This document shows, one piece after another, positions 8,707 through 18,400 of a DNA stretch of 64,000 bases. Origin of the DNA: Algoriphagus lutimaris. GTDB lineage: Bacteria > Bacteroidota > Bacteroidia > Cytophagales > Cyclobacteriaceae. The DNA lies in assembly GCF_017051705.1 (NCBI RefSeq), contig NZ_JAFIDJ010000001.1, forward strand, positions 1,331,786 to 1,395,785, written 5' to 3'. Each line of letters begins with the position of its first letter. Positions within the stretch are counted from its first letter, which is position 1. The translations under genes and the position numbers were made by a program. The notes under the pieces are model-generated. The model saw only the letters and a program-made list of their open reading frames with translations. It was not told where the DNA came from and did no database searches.

Positions 8707-9882
8707 TTATAGCGAATGATAGAGCGTATCATAAGCTTCTTGGTCAGATACTTGAACAGGTTCTATTAGACTTCCATCTTTCACCTGCTGTATCCCCTCA
8801 TAGATGATTCTATCACCTGCTTGAAAACCATCAGCCACGTAAAAAAGACCAAATCTTCTGATGGGTTTAAAACTTCTCACCTTCACTTTATTATCACTAT
8901 CCAAAATATAGACGTAAGTATATTCCTGAATTTCAAAGCTGGATTTTTGAGGGATTAAGAATACATCCTCCATCTGATTGGTCATCATTACTTTTCCACT
9001 GGCCCCATGTTTAATCAGTCCATCAGGGTTTGGGAACCGAACCCTAAAAGCAATCGACCCAGTCCCTCTCTCAAAATCTGCTTCCATAGTTTCCAGTTTG
9101 CCTTTATAAGGGTATTCTTGACCGTCAGACAATACTAATGTGATTTCCTTCTCAGTAAACTCCTCCCCTTTTTCCTGCTTTTCACGCATGTATCGCAAGT
9201 ATTCATTTTCAGTCACCTTGTAGTATGCAAAAATTTCCGAAATATCAGTAATATGAGTCATTAGGTCTCCAGGGGTGACCAAACTTCCCGTCTTAAAAGG
9301 AATTCTATCTACAATTCCATCAAATGGAGCTTTTATGATACTGTAAGAAAGTCCTGTTTGCGCATTTTTCAACATGGACTCTGCCTGAAGGATTCCAGAC
9401 TCAGCCATTTCCAATTTTGCTTTGGCTAACTCTAATTCAGAATCAGTAATGATGTTTTTATCTACTAAAATCTGAAGACGTTCTACTTCTAACCTGGCCG
9501 CTTGAGCTTCCGCCCTTTCTTTCATCAAAAGTGCTTTGCTACTATTGACCACCTCTCCAAGTTCTGCGGAGTTTAGTTTAAATAGCGCTTGACCTTTTTT
9601 CACTTCTTCTCCTTCATCAACATAAATTTCTTCCACAAAACCTTCCACTTTGGCTCGGACTTCTACGAATTGAACCGCCTGTATATCACAAACATAGGTT
9701 TGAGGAACATCGATATTCCTTGAGCTAAGCTCCATAATCGGAATACTCAATGGTTTGTTTTTCTTTCGGCGGTTACCTTCTCCGTCACCACAAGAACTTA
9801 GGGAAAGCAAGGACAGTGCAGAAAACACAATCCAACCTTTAAAGGAAGGTTTTAATTTCCTCTCAGTAAAAATAGATTTCAT
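8707..9882 (-). CDS. RND efflux periplasmic adaptor (AcrA/MFP family)
   Basis: The adaptor links the inner-membrane pump to the outer-membrane channel. The ATG at 9882 is preferred over an in-frame TTG at 9888 because neither start has a clear ribosome site and ATG is commoner. This gives 391 residues with a lipobox (SLSSC, Cys31). Order of parts: biotinyl-lipoyl half-motif (VRAKVEGFVEEIYVDEGEEV), helical hairpin (about 100-170), second lipoyl half (SYSIIKAPFDGIVDRI), beta-barrel and membrane-proximal domain. First gene of a three-gene operon with pump and channel. No regulator gene is adjacent. Confidence 0.93.
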   Translation of the reverse strand: MKSIFTERKLKPSFKGWIVFSALSLLSLSSCGDGEGNRRKKNKPLSIPIMELSSRNIDVPQTYVCDIQAVQFVEVRAKVEGFVEEIYVDEGEEVKKGQALFKLNSAELGEVVNSSKALLMKERAEAQAARLEVERLQILVDKNIITDSELELAKAKLEMAESGILQAESMLKNAQTGLSYSIIKAPFDGIVDRIPFKTGSLVTPGDLMTHITDISEIFAYYKVTENEYLRYMREKQEKGEEFTEKEITLVLSDGQEYPYKGKLETMEADFERGTGSIAFRVRFPNPDGLIKHGASGKVMMTNQMEDVFLIPQKSSFEIQEYTYVYILDSDNKVKVRSFKPIRRFGLFYVADGFQAGDRIIYEGIQQVKDGSLIEPVQVSDQEAYDTLYHSL

Positions 9883-10404
9883 GGGCAATTATTCAGCTAG
9901 TTATTCTCAATTCTTCATCGAACGTTTTTTGAATTACACCTCTTCTTATTAAAATGAGGGGCACCGATCTTAACGTATGAAGGATTCCTAAATTACATTA
10001 TTTTCAAAAAACAGGGAAATCCATTACATGATTGGCTTATTTAGTAGCAAAAAATTATTACTAAAGTAAAAAAAGTAGATTTTATGTATCTTTTAATGAG
10101 AATAATTTAACTATAAACAATTTTCTAAAAAATAAACCATAATCATTTGATTTACAATATTTTATCAGTTAAAAATAAGTACTATTGATTCAATATGATA
10201 AATTAGATATGATCTAGTTTGATACGTAAAATCTATGAAATGACCAATAAAAATCTGACTTTGGTTATCCAATATTTAAAAATTGGGGATTCCTTATTTT
10301 CTCCAACTAATGTAGACAATCAAAACTCCTTTTTTTATTTTCTTATAAAGAAAAAAGCCCCGAATTTTTAATCCGGGGCTAGAGGTGATTGTGACAACTT
10401 TTCA
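9883..10404. other. Intergenic region upstream of the efflux operon
   Basis: About 470 AT-rich bases between the divergent end of the GIN-domain gene's terminator and the efflux operon start. It should carry the efflux promoter, but no full TTTG-N20-TAnnTTTG match was found on the minus strand. No open frame with coding character. The right edge holds the terminator at 10356-10380. Confidence 0.5.
10356..10380 (-). terminator. Intrinsic terminator of the GIN-domain lipoprotein gene
   Basis: Read on the minus strand: AGCCCCG/CGGGGCT arms (10374-10380 with 10356-10362) followed by a run of T. It is 25 bp past the stop of the gene ending at 10405. Confidence 0.88.
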
Positions 10405-11352
10405 CTAATTCCTTATTTCAATGATACCGCTAGAAACGGTACCTGACACGGTATAAGGAGAACCATTATCAATCTTTAATGTTCCGCTGGAAGAACTGTC
10501 TCCGACAGAAACCCTTCCACTACTTGTAGCGAGGTTATAGTTATAATCTATCAAATTCGAAAATGTTTGAATTTTAATATTTCCAGAGGACGCTTTGAAT
10601 AAAGATTCATTACTCAACCCTGAATTAATCGCATTGATTCTACCGGAAGAAACTTCTAATTTACCTAAGCTTTCTACATCGGTTAAATCAATTGTACCTG
10701 AGCTAAGAATCGCATGCACCATCCCTTCAATCCTATTCAACTGATATTTCCCTGAAGAACCTGAAAGATTTACATCTCCTACAATGTTTTTCATTTCAAC
10801 AATTCCAGAGCCTACCTCTACAGTAGTCTTTCCTTGAAGATTGATCACATTTACTTCTCCAGAACCAGCAGTTAAATTAGCTAAGGAGGAATTAATATTC
10901 TGAATATTCAACCTTCCTGAACCTGCCATTACATCAAATACTTCAGTTTCCACATTTGAAATAGTAGCGGACCCAGATCCAACCTCCACGTTCATTCCCA
11001 TTCTTTCTGGCCCTATCAAATGTATGAATCCTCGATCTCGACCACTATTAGATACTCTCTTTTGATCTAACTCAATGATAAGCTTTCCTGATTCCTCTCT
11101 ATACTCAATTTTATACCTGCCTGCATTTGTAGATTCCAACATTGCACTTAAAGAAACAGATGTCAAGCTTGGATCTCCAGTATAAACCACTTCCAAAAAA
11201 CCTGATTCAATTTCCACCTCCTCAACCCCTTCAAATTCTTGATTGATGGACTGAACTACTTCCAGATCTTTACTGCAGGAGCTAAGTAGTGCTAATGCTA
11301 ATAAAATTGAAAATGTATAATATATCTTTATATAATTCTTTATTAAATTCAT
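10405..11352 (-). CDS. GIN-domain (DUF2807/DUF4097-like) lipoprotein
   Basis: A 315-residue lipoprotein (lipobox LLSSC, Cys26). After a short linker the mature part is a run of Gly/Ser/Asn-rich short strands with recurrent S-S-G and G-S-G turns (GSGSATIS, SSGKYQL, SSGTIDL, SSGRINA, SSGNIKI, SSGRVSV, SSGIIEI), the pattern of a right-handed beta-helix. This matches the head GIN/DUF4097 families, described as putative adhesin heads; function is not proven. It stands alone with its own terminator. A TACATTTG -7 element lies about 60 bp upstream. Confidence 0.85.
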   Translation of the reverse strand: MNLIKNYIKIYYTFSILLALALLSSCSKDLEVVQSINQEFEGVEEVEIESGFLEVVYTGDPSLTSVSLSAMLESTNAGRYKIEYREESGKLIIELDQKRVSNSGRDRGFIHLIGPERMGMNVEVGSGSATISNVETEVFDVMAGSGRLNIQNINSSLANLTAGSGEVNVINLQGKTTVEVGSGIVEMKNIVGDVNLSGSSGKYQLNRIEGMVHAILSSGTIDLTDVESLGKLEVSSGRINAINSGLSNESLFKASSGNIKIQTFSNLIDYNYNLATSSGRVSVGDSSSSGTLKIDNGSPYTVSGTVSSGIIEIRN

Positions 11353-11657
11353 GACCTTGCATTTTTTAAAATAATATTTTGTTATTTAAATTTTAAAGCG
11401 CTGCAAGCATACAAATGTACGGCAATTTGACAGCACTGGTTATCAACTAATTGATTTATTGATCTAAGTCAAAGGACTATGAAAATGACCAATTTTTCAG
11501 GTGAAGGTGGTGGTAAGTCACTTGCTCTTCGATTTACTGTGATAGCATGCACATTTTCTTGGATTAAAGCCATTTTGAACAGATTTTTGGTTTAGTTTTA
11601 TTTCTTTAATCCTAAGACAACCCACAGGGAATTTACCCCTAATTAAAAACTGTAAAA
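11353..11657. other. Divergent promoter region
   Basis: A 305-bp spacer between divergent genes. It contains the minus-strand -7 candidate at 11412-11419. A 38-codon ATG frame at 11479-11595 (plus) has no recognisable features and is not called. No hairpin of note. Confidence 0.5.
11412..11419 (-). promoter_or_regulatory. Possible -7 element (TACATTTG)
   Basis: On the minus strand the octamer TACATTTG fits the Bacteroidota TAnnTTTG -7 consensus, about 60 bp upstream of the GIN-domain gene. The best TTG for a -33 box is about 24 bases further up, longer than the usual 19-21, so the call is tentative. Confidence 0.35.
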
Positions 11658-11975
11658 ATGTTAGCCCCAACTCCAAAGCCTCCTTATTACGCTGTGATTT
11701 TCACCAGCATAAGAACAAGTTACGATCAAGATTATATAGAAACAGCCATAAAAATGGAGCATTTGGCCTCCCTTCAAAAAGGGTATTTAGGGCATGAATC
11801 TGCGAGAGAGGATGTAGGAATTACCGTGAGCTATTGGAAGGATCTAGAATCTATTAAGAATTGGAAGGCCCAAAGTGACCATTTATTGGCACAACAAAAG
11901 GGCCGAGAAAAATGGTATGCTGCTTTTAAAACAAGAGTTTGTTTGGTTGAAAGGGATTATGGATTTGAACGATAA
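11658..11975 (+). CDS. ABM-domain (antibiotic biosynthesis monooxygenase-like) protein
   Basis: A 105-residue cytoplasmic protein with a dimeric alpha/beta ferredoxin-like fold. The family pattern is clear: first strand 'YYAVIFTSIRT', the helix with 'MEHLASLQKGYLGHES', then 'GITVSYWKDLESIKNWK' where W-x-(D/S)-x-E/S and the following His/Gln helix (SDHLLAQQKGREKWY) match YgiN/heme-degrading-like ABM proteins. Many such members are small-molecule oxygenases or orphan enzymes; the substrate is unknown. A lone gene, with no partner in the neighbourhood that suggests a pathway. Confidence 0.8.
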   Translation: MLAPTPKPPYYAVIFTSIRTSYDQDYIETAIKMEHLASLQKGYLGHESAREDVGITVSYWKDLESIKNWKAQSDHLLAQQKGREKWYAAFKTRVCLVERDYGFER

Positions 11976-12045
11976 GAACTTATCTAAAATGTGTAAATAA
12001 AAGACCTCAGGATCTATGATCATTAGATATAGCTTATAACTATAG

Positions 12046-12053
12046 TATATTTG
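12046..12053 (+). promoter_or_regulatory. Possible -7 element (TATATTTG)
   Basis: TATATTTG fits TAnnTTTG, 60 bp upstream of the alpha/beta hydrolase start. No TTTG or TTG is seen 19-21 bases upstream, so only half of a promoter is supported. Confidence 0.35.
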
Positions 12054-12113
12054 CTTGAGAATTCAAGAATTTCCAGGATTCTTAAAGCCCTATTTGAAAG
12101 TTAACGAACCAAC

Positions 12114-13181
12114 ATGTTACGTAAAATCTTTTTAGGAATTTTCGGCGCTGCCATGCTATTGGCTATACTCTATATGGTAGGCCCCAAAGTTGAAAAACAG
12201 GAGTTAATCATAAAGTACCCAAACATCCCAACTCGAATGGCTGAAATTGAGCAATATGTAGCTCAGAGAGAGGATACGGTAAAAGGATTAAAACTAGGAA
12301 ATGAAGCTTACATCATTTGGGCAGATAGTATTAATAAAAGAAAAACCCCCTACTCTATCGTTTACATCCATGGATTTGGTGCCAGTCCCATGGAAGGGGA
12401 TCCTGTTCATCGTTTTATAGCAGCCCACTTTGGAGCTAATTTATTTGTTACAAGACTTCCTGAACATGGTATCAAGCGTGAGAATGGAATGGAATATATG
12501 TCTGCTCAAAAGCTTGCTGATGCAGCTGGAGAAGCTTATCAAATAGGCAAAAACTTAGGAGATTCAGTCATTGTAATGGGCACCTCCATGGGAGGAGCAT
12601 TAACCTTATTGCTTGCCAGTCAACAGCCTGATATAAAATCTGTAGTGGTTTATTCTCCAGCTATAAGGGACTATGGTGAAAGGTTACAAAACTTATTTTC
12701 CCCTTGGATGAAAAAATTAATGGAACTGACCATGATGGACAACAAAGTAATTCATCAAGAGCGTACAGGTGATAAAGCAAAGTATTGGTCAGAAGATTAT
12801 CATATAAACGGCTATGAAAGTTTAGGTGTCTTAATATATAGTATGATGAATAATGAAACATTCGAAAAAATTCATCAACCCTTGTTTCTGGGCTATTACT
12901 ATAAAAATGAAAAAGAACAGGACTTTGTCGTTTCTGTTCCTTATATACTTAGTATGTATAAAAAACTGGGAACTCCAGAAATTTTGAAAAGAAAGGTAGC
13001 CTTCCCTGATGCTGGAGACCATGTGATTGGAAGTTCCATAACCTCCGGAGATTGGGAAGGAGTTTTATTTTCCACCATTGACTTTCTGGAAAATGTAGCT
13101 AAAGTACCTTCCAAAGAAGAATATCAAAGAAAAGTAGAGGAATTGAAAAAATTGGATGTAGAACTGGAATCCATGCAATAA
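12114..13181 (+). CDS. Membrane-anchored alpha/beta hydrolase
   Basis: A 355-residue serine hydrolase with one N-terminal membrane segment (about 5-23), so probably inner-membrane anchored with the enzyme outside the cytoplasm. Visible motifs are the oxyanion loop YIHGFGASP (84-92), nucleophile elbow GTSMGG with Ser158, and a C-terminal FPDAGDHVIGS segment holding the likely base His (about residue 303). The 'HGFGASPMEG...RLPEHG' spacing is like carboxylesterase/monoglyceride-lipase proteins. A Lys/Glu-rich helical tail follows. The substrate is unknown. It converges on the acetylesterase gene with only 26 bp between. Confidence 0.8.
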   Translation: MLRKIFLGIFGAAMLLAILYMVGPKVEKQELIIKYPNIPTRMAEIEQYVAQREDTVKGLKLGNEAYIIWADSINKRKTPYSIVYIHGFGASPMEGDPVHRFIAAHFGANLFVTRLPEHGIKRENGMEYMSAQKLADAAGEAYQIGKNLGDSVIVMGTSMGGALTLLLASQQPDIKSVVVYSPAIRDYGERLQNLFSPWMKKLMELTMMDNKVIHQERTGDKAKYWSEDYHINGYESLGVLIYSMMNNETFEKIHQPLFLGYYYKNEKEQDFVVSVPYILSMYKKLGTPEILKRKVAFPDAGDHVIGSSITSGDWEGVLFSTIDFLENVAKVPSKEEYQRKVEELKKLDVELESMQ

Positions 13182-13207
13182 AGAAAACTGAATTCTATTC
13201 CCCCTTT

Positions 13208-15115
13208 TTAATCATTTTCAAAACTATATCGAAATGGTACAGCGGGTAAATTTAGATTATTAATCAAATTAACTTCTGGGTTATCTGCCCAAGCATACCT
13301 GATCTCAGATATATTCGAGTTCTCGGTTTCAATAGTAATTTCATTATTCCCTGAAATCACAGCTTTGGCCTCTTTAAACCTTCCCCTTGAATCTGCGATT
13401 ATGAATCCTTTTACCAATTCAGAATTATCAGAAGTTTTAAGTCCTTCACCAACTTCTGAATAATTTAACACCACGGTCCCATCCCTTAAAGTAGCAGATT
13501 CTAAGACAGGACCTGAGGAAACAAGCTTTTCCCCATAAGCTACTTTCCTTGCTTGCAGCCATAACCTTTCCCCCACATCTTTTTTATTTTTGGGGTGTAT
13601 ATCCTCTGCCTCTCCGACATCAATAATCACTGCCATTCCTGTATTAGGCAAATCTAATGTTTCTTTCTGCGCATCTCTTAAAAAGGCCCAATTGCTATCT
13701 GGTTGTGGGGATTTCCGTTCCATAAAATTGGCCAATTGAACAAACAGAAATGGAAAGTCACCAATACCCCAAACTATCCTCCAATTGGTAATCATAGCAG
13801 CAAATAATTCGTGATATTCTTCGGATCTTCCCGCATTACTCTCTCCTTGGTACCAAATTGCCCCCTTGATTGGATAATTTATTAAAGGATAAATCATGGC
13901 ATTAAACATCATACCAGGCTTCCAATTCAGAAAATCTACTTTTGGAAGTAAAGATTCTACCTTATTATTTGAATAGCTCCAAATGCCTTCCAGGGAAATC
14001 TTTTTGTCCCCTTGCAGGATATACATTTCACCTGGCTCCCCAATTCTTGGCTGATTATTCCAAGTATTGATAGCTCTAATAGACAATACATTTCTTCCAT
14101 CCAAAAGGCTAGAAGCAGGAATTTCCAAATCGGGAGTAGTAGTCCCCCAATCTTTGTAATGAAGTAAATTCCCGTTCAGATAAACGTAGCCCATTTGGTC
14201 TATCCTAGGCAAATGAAGCGTTGCTCCTTCAGAAGAATTAGCTTTAAAGACTTTCCGTACCCAAGCAATGTGTTGCAATGGATTGGATTGAGGTAGATTG
14301 ATCTTTCTCCATTGGCTATCATCATATGCTATACTGGCAACTTCCAACGCTTTTAGGGAATCTGGTTTTGGGACTAATTGATCCCGTAATGCCCTCCTCT
14401 CCTCATTAGCAATCACCTCCTCTTGCCACTTATCCTGGTTTTCCAAAATATCCAGAGCCTCTTTACTATAAGAGGCATTCATTCCTGCCAAAACCGATAA
14501 TTCAGTCCATCCCTCGGCAGGTGTTCCACCCCAATTTGATTCAATAATACCTACTGGAACCTTTTTCTCTAAGTGATTTCGTTTAGCGAAAAACCAAGCC
14601 ACGGCAGAAAAGTCGGGCATATTTTCCTGAGTAGCTACTTCCCATGTTCCTCCCTCCAAATCATTTTGAGGTTTTGCACTATACGACTTAGGAACTTTAA
14701 AAAACCGTATTTTCGGAAACCCTCCTTCCTCTATCTCCTGATCAGCACCAATCACTGCAGATTTTAATGCCCATTCCATATTGGATTGACCTCCTGCCAG
14801 CCAAACATCACCTATGTAGACATCTTTAATTTGAATATTATTTACCTGAAGAACATAAGGTCCTCCAGCATTAGAAGCAGGAAGCTTAATCGACCAAGTA
14901 CTGTCTGCATTTACTTCTGTGCTGCCTAATAATCCTGCTACAGAAACTCGAACTTTTTTGGTAGGAATCCCCTTTCCCCAAACAGATATTTTCTGATCTC
15001 TTTGAAGCACCATACCATCTTCAAATAGTTTTGGCATAGTTACCTCAGATTCAAACTTATCTGAATCACAGCCAAAATTCCAAATAAGTAGTAAGACAGC
15101 TAAATAACGCTTCAT
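13208..15115 (-). CDS. Sialate O-acetylesterase-type lipoprotein (SASA/DUF303)
   Basis: A 635-residue surface or periplasmic esterase (lipobox FGC, Cys16). The SASA nucleophile block is WLAGGQSNMEW with Ser111, followed by 'GIIESNWGGTPAEGW' and the block 'IWYQGESNAGR'. Between the two halves of the esterase fold lies a jelly-roll-like insert (about residues 255-375: 'NLPQSNPLQHIAW...YLNGNLL'), common in family members acting on polysaccharides. Although named for sialic acid, such enzymes also remove acetyl groups from xylan. The neighbouring xylose operon makes an acetyl-xylan role attractive, which is inference. It is a separate transcription unit from xylA. Confidence 0.87.
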   Translation of the reverse strand: MKRYLAVLLLIWNFGCDSDKFESEVTMPKLFEDGMVLQRDQKISVWGKGIPTKKVRVSVAGLLGSTEVNADSTWSIKLPASNAGGPYVLQVNNIQIKDVYIGDVWLAGGQSNMEWALKSAVIGADQEIEEGGFPKIRFFKVPKSYSAKPQNDLEGGTWEVATQENMPDFSAVAWFFAKRNHLEKKVPVGIIESNWGGTPAEGWTELSVLAGMNASYSKEALDILENQDKWQEEVIANEERRALRDQLVPKPDSLKALEVASIAYDDSQWRKINLPQSNPLQHIAWVRKVFKANSSEGATLHLPRIDQMGYVYLNGNLLHYKDWGTTTPDLEIPASSLLDGRNVLSIRAINTWNNQPRIGEPGEMYILQGDKKISLEGIWSYSNNKVESLLPKVDFLNWKPGMMFNAMIYPLINYPIKGAIWYQGESNAGRSEEYHELFAAMITNWRIVWGIGDFPFLFVQLANFMERKSPQPDSNWAFLRDAQKETLDLPNTGMAVIIDVGEAEDIHPKNKKDVGERLWLQARKVAYGEKLVSSGPVLESATLRDGTVVLNYSEVGEGLKTSDNSELVKGFIIADSRGRFKEAKAVISGNNEITIETENSNISEIRYAWADNPEVNLINNLNLPAVPFRYSFEND

Positions 15116-15529
15116 AGGTTTTGGGGTTTACTACTGAAAATTGACATTTTTTTTTGAAAAGGTATACAACGTTGACTCATTTCTATCTTAAATATCCATA
15201 AAGTCTATTATTTCCCTTATCCTTCTGGAGAATTCATCATTTTAGCCCAGGAAGCTTGCAATTGATCTCCATTTCAATTGAATTAAAACTTTTTACATTC
15301 TCTAATTAATTCTCCTCCAACAAATTACATGGATAAGCCAGATTGGCACTGTTGTCCAAAGTTTAGTACTCCATAAATAGCCCGGTAAGTGACAACTACT
15401 GGATGAAGGAAAGCGATAGAGTGAGACGGATGAAATAAAGATTTAGCTTCAAACTCAATCACCTAAAAAAAATCCCGATGAAGAAAAACTTCACCGGGAC
15501 TTTTATACTTTTTTTTGATAAAAGACAGA
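15116..15529. other. Intergenic region, terminator only
   Basis: A 414-bp spacer between two minus-strand genes. The xylA-proximal end carries the terminator at 15474-15498. The remaining 350 bp should hold the acetylesterase promoter, but no full consensus was found. No open frame of interest. Confidence 0.5.
15474..15498 (-). terminator. Intrinsic terminator of the xylose operon
   Basis: On the minus strand, CCCGGTGAAG pairs with CTTCATCGGG (one G-U) around a 5-base loop, then a T-run. It lies 31 bp after the xylA stop and separates the operon from the acetylesterase gene. Confidence 0.85.
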
Positions 15530-16843
15530 TTAAATGAATCTGTTCAACAAATTTTCGAAGTATTCTTGTTTACCACTAGTCATGGCAGGCTCACCTTTGG
15601 AAGCTGCGTAGTCACGCAAATCTTCCAATGTCAATGCACCATCTTCAAACTCTTTCCCTTTACCAGAATCATAACTTGCATAGCGGTTCTTTCTTCTTTC
15701 AAGGTAATCTGACTTTTTCAAGATATCCTCTGCAATCAACATACCTCTTGCAAAAGCATCCATACTTCCAATATGAGCTAGGAATAAATCTTCAGGGTCT
15801 GTAGAGTTTCTTCTGATTTTAGCATCAAAGTTTACTCCACCACCTTGGATTCCATCAGAATTTAGGATTACCAACATTGCTTCAGTTAATTCCTGAAGGT
15901 TCAGTGCAAATTGATCCGTATCCCATCCATTTTGATAATCACCTCTATTGGCATCAATACTTCCGAGCATCCCAGCATCGGCGGCCACCTGAAGTTCATG
16001 CTGGAAAGTATGTCCAGCTAGGGTTGCATGATTTACTTCAATATTTAATTTAAAGTCCTTATCCAATCCATGATGTCTCAAAAATCCAACCACCGTTGCT
16101 GCATCATAATCATATTGGTGTTTAGTTGGCTCCATTGGTTTTGGCTCTATGAAGAATGTGCCTTTGAACCCATTTTTTCTTGCATAATCCCTTGCCATGG
16201 TCAAGAATTTCGCTAAATGCTCCGTTTCACGTTTCATATCCGTATTCAACAAAGACATATAGCCTTCACGACCACCCCAGAATACATAATTTTCACCGCC
16301 AAGGGCAATGGTTGCATCGATGGAGTTCTTCACCTGAGTTGCTGCATAGGCCAACACATCAAAGTCAGGGTTGGTCGATGCTCCGTTCATATAGCGAGGA
16401 TTACTGAAGACATTGGCTGTACCCCATAATAATTTCACGCCAGTTTCTGCTTGCTTTTGTTTCGCGTAATCGACAATGATCTTCATACGCTCCTCATACT
16501 CTGCGATATCTTTTCCTTCATCGATCAAATCAACATCATGAAAGCAATAATAAGGAGCTCCGATTTTTGTAATAAATTCAAATGCAGCATCCATTTTATC
16601 TTTAGCTCTCTGCACAGGGTCAGGGTTAGCATCCCAAGGATGAACTATAGTACCTGGTCCAAAAGGATCTGATCCAGTTGCGCAGAAAGAATGCCAATAA
16701 GCAATAGAAAACTTGAAATGCTCTTTCATAGTTTTACCTTGGATTATCCGATTTTCATCGTAAAATCTAAATGCCATTGGATTATCACTGTCCTTCCCTT
16801 CAAAAGGAATCTTTTCGATATTTGGGAAATACTGTTTTGACAT
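15530..16843 (-). CDS. xylA: Xylose isomerase
   Basis: Converts D-xylose to D-xylulose in the cytoplasm. At 437 residues it is the size of class II isomerases with the extended N-terminus. Catalytic and metal residues are visible: CFHDVDL with His102 and Asp105, FIEPKPMEP with Glu233 and Lys235, [11 protein letters not shown] with Glu269 and His272, and SIDANRGD with Asp297. The W-G-G-R-E-G-Y motif (189-195) is the family signature. It is the last gene of the symporter-xylB-xylA operon, 43 bp behind xylB, and followed by a terminator. No XylR-type regulator is present in the window. Confidence 0.97.
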   Translation of the reverse strand: MSKQYFPNIEKIPFEGKDSDNPMAFRFYDENRIIQGKTMKEHFKFSIAYWHSFCATGSDPFGPGTIVHPWDANPDPVQRAKDKMDAAFEFITKIGAPYYCFHDVDLIDEGKDIAEYEERMKIIVDYAKQKQAETGVKLLWGTANVFSNPRYMNGASTNPDFDVLAYAATQVKNSIDATIALGGENYVFWGGREGYMSLLNTDMKRETEHLAKFLTMARDYARKNGFKGTFFIEPKPMEPTKHQYDYDAATVVGFLRHHGLDKDFKLNIEVNHATLAGHTFQHELQVAADAGMLGSIDANRGDYQNGWDTDQFALNLQELTEAMLVILNSDGIQGGGVNFDAKIRRNSTDPEDLFLAHIGSMDAFARGMLIAEDILKKSDYLERRKNRYASYDSGKGKEFEDGALTLEDLRDYAASKGEPAMTSGKQEYFENLLNRFI

Positions 16844-16886
16844 GTTGCTAATATTTAGGTTTGACTTAATAGGTTTAATGTTGTAA

Positions 16887-18389
16887 TTATAGTCTTAATT
16901 TTTGAATCTGTTCCAATTGGTTTTTCCAATGGGAATAGACTTCTTCATAAGGCTCATAGAATTGTTCATTGGGTTCAATGGTTTCTAACAATTCCAATCC
17001 AGCAAAGGCTTCGCTTTCATTCGAAAACAACCCGATCCCAATCCCTGCTCCTCTTGCTGCTCCTTGAGCTCCATCTGTATCGTAAAGTTCCAAAACTACC
17101 TTGTTCATATGTACAAAGGTCTTTCTGAATATAGGGCTGAGAAACATATTTGCTTTTCCAGCTTTGACAGTTTTCAAATCCATGCCCATGGCTTGCATAA
17201 TCCTAAATCCAAAAGTCAATGCCGAGACAATTCCTTCTTGTGCGGCTCTGATCATATGCTTTTTATCATGCTTCAACAAATCCAGTCCGAGTAAATGAGC
17301 CCCTACATGTTTGTTTTGCATAATCCGTTCTACTCCATTACCGAAGGGGATAAAGGTCAAGCCTCCAGAACCTATAGGAGCAGAACTTCCTAAATTATTC
17401 ATTTCATCATAATCAATTTTCCCTGCCCCCATCAATTTCTTGATCCAGCTATTCAAAATGCCCGTACCATTCACGCAAAGTAATACCCCATAAGAAGGCT
17501 TCTCTTTGGTATGATTTACATGTACAAAAGTATTTACTCTGGACAATGGATCATACAGTGGTGTATCACAAACTCCGTATACGGTTCCAGAGGTTCCTGC
17601 GGTTGTGGCGAGCTCTCCTGGTTTCAATACCTGCAAAGAGAAGGCATTGTTGGGCTGATCTCCGGCCCTGTAAGCGACAGGAACCCCTACTTCAATTCCA
17701 GTCTCATCAGATGCATCTTGAGTCACCTTACCCTGTAAGGAGTATGAAGGTACGGCTTTAGGAATCCATTCTTTATTTATTCCATAATTTCCGATCACCT
17801 TTTTACTGATTCCATTTTCTTTGAAATCCCAAAACACCCCTTCCGAAAGACCAGTCTCAGAAGTGAGTACTTCTCCTGTTAACTTCATTGCAATAAAATC
17901 ACCTGGTAACATGATTTTATCAATTTTTGAAGCCAATTCTGGTTCATTTTCAATGACCCACCTAAGCTTTGAAGCTGTAAAATTCCCAGGAGAATTTAAA
18001 AGGTGCGGAAGGCAATAATCTTTTCCTAAGTCTTGAAAAGCCTTTTCACCTATACTTACAGCCCTACTATCGCACCAGATTATTGAAGGTCTTAAAACCT
18101 GTTGGTTTTTATCCACCAAAACCAATCCATGCATTTGGTAAGCAATCCCAATCCCCTTTAATTCTCCACTTTTCACACTTGCTTTTTGAAGCACATATCT
18201 ACTTGATTCTTTAATGTATTTCCACCACATTTCTGGATCTTGTTCAGCCCAGCCTTCGTGAGGAGCTTCAATGGTCATTTCCTCTTCAGGGAATGCCTTC
18301 GCTACGATTGCTTTTCCGGTATCAGCATCTAATAAGGATGCTTTTATAGAAGAACTACCTATATCTAATCCTAATAATAACTGTCTCAT
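16887..18389 (-). CDS. xylB: Xylulokinase (FGGY family)
   Basis: Phosphorylates D-xylulose to xylulose 5-phosphate with ATP, feeding the pentose phosphate pathway. A 500-residue FGGY kinase: phosphate-binding loop [15 protein letters not shown] at the N-terminus, '[11 protein letters not shown]'-like segment near 85-95 ([11 protein letters not shown]), the ATP-site motif [10 protein letters not shown] in the second domain, and the C-terminal '[10 protein letters not shown]' loop. Xylulokinase rather than glycerol kinase is supported by the 'MHGLV' segment and the adjacent xylA. It begins 11 bp after the symporter. Confidence 0.93.
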   Translation of the reverse strand: MRQLLLGLDIGSSSIKASLLDADTGKAIVAKAFPEEEMTIEAPHEGWAEQDPEMWWKYIKESSRYVLQKASVKSGELKGIGIAYQMHGLVLVDKNQQVLRPSIIWCDSRAVSIGEKAFQDLGKDYCLPHLLNSPGNFTASKLRWVIENEPELASKIDKIMLPGDFIAMKLTGEVLTSETGLSEGVFWDFKENGISKKVIGNYGINKEWIPKAVPSYSLQGKVTQDASDETGIEVGVPVAYRAGDQPNNAFSLQVLKPGELATTAGTSGTVYGVCDTPLYDPLSRVNTFVHVNHTKEKPSYGVLLCVNGTGILNSWIKKLMGAGKIDYDEMNNLGSSAPIGSGGLTFIPFGNGVERIMQNKHVGAHLLGLDLLKHDKKHMIRAAQEGIVSALTFGFRIMQAMGMDLKTVKAGKANMFLSPIFRKTFVHMNKVVLELYDTDGAQGAARGAGIGIGLFSNESEAFAGLELLETIEPNEQFYEPYEEVYSHWKNQLEQIQKLRL

Positions 18390-18400
18390 TTGAATATTTT

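Noticed and set aside
8042-8807. Long plus-strand frames (185 and 141 codons) opposite the RND pump gene
   Set aside because: They are antisense to a well-conserved efflux pump, show no domain or signal features, and arise from the codon pattern of the real gene.
11479-11595. 38-codon ATG frame containing G-E-G-G-G-K-S, P-loop-like
   Set aside because: Too short for a P-loop fold, no ribosome site or neighbours, probably chance in the divergent spacer.
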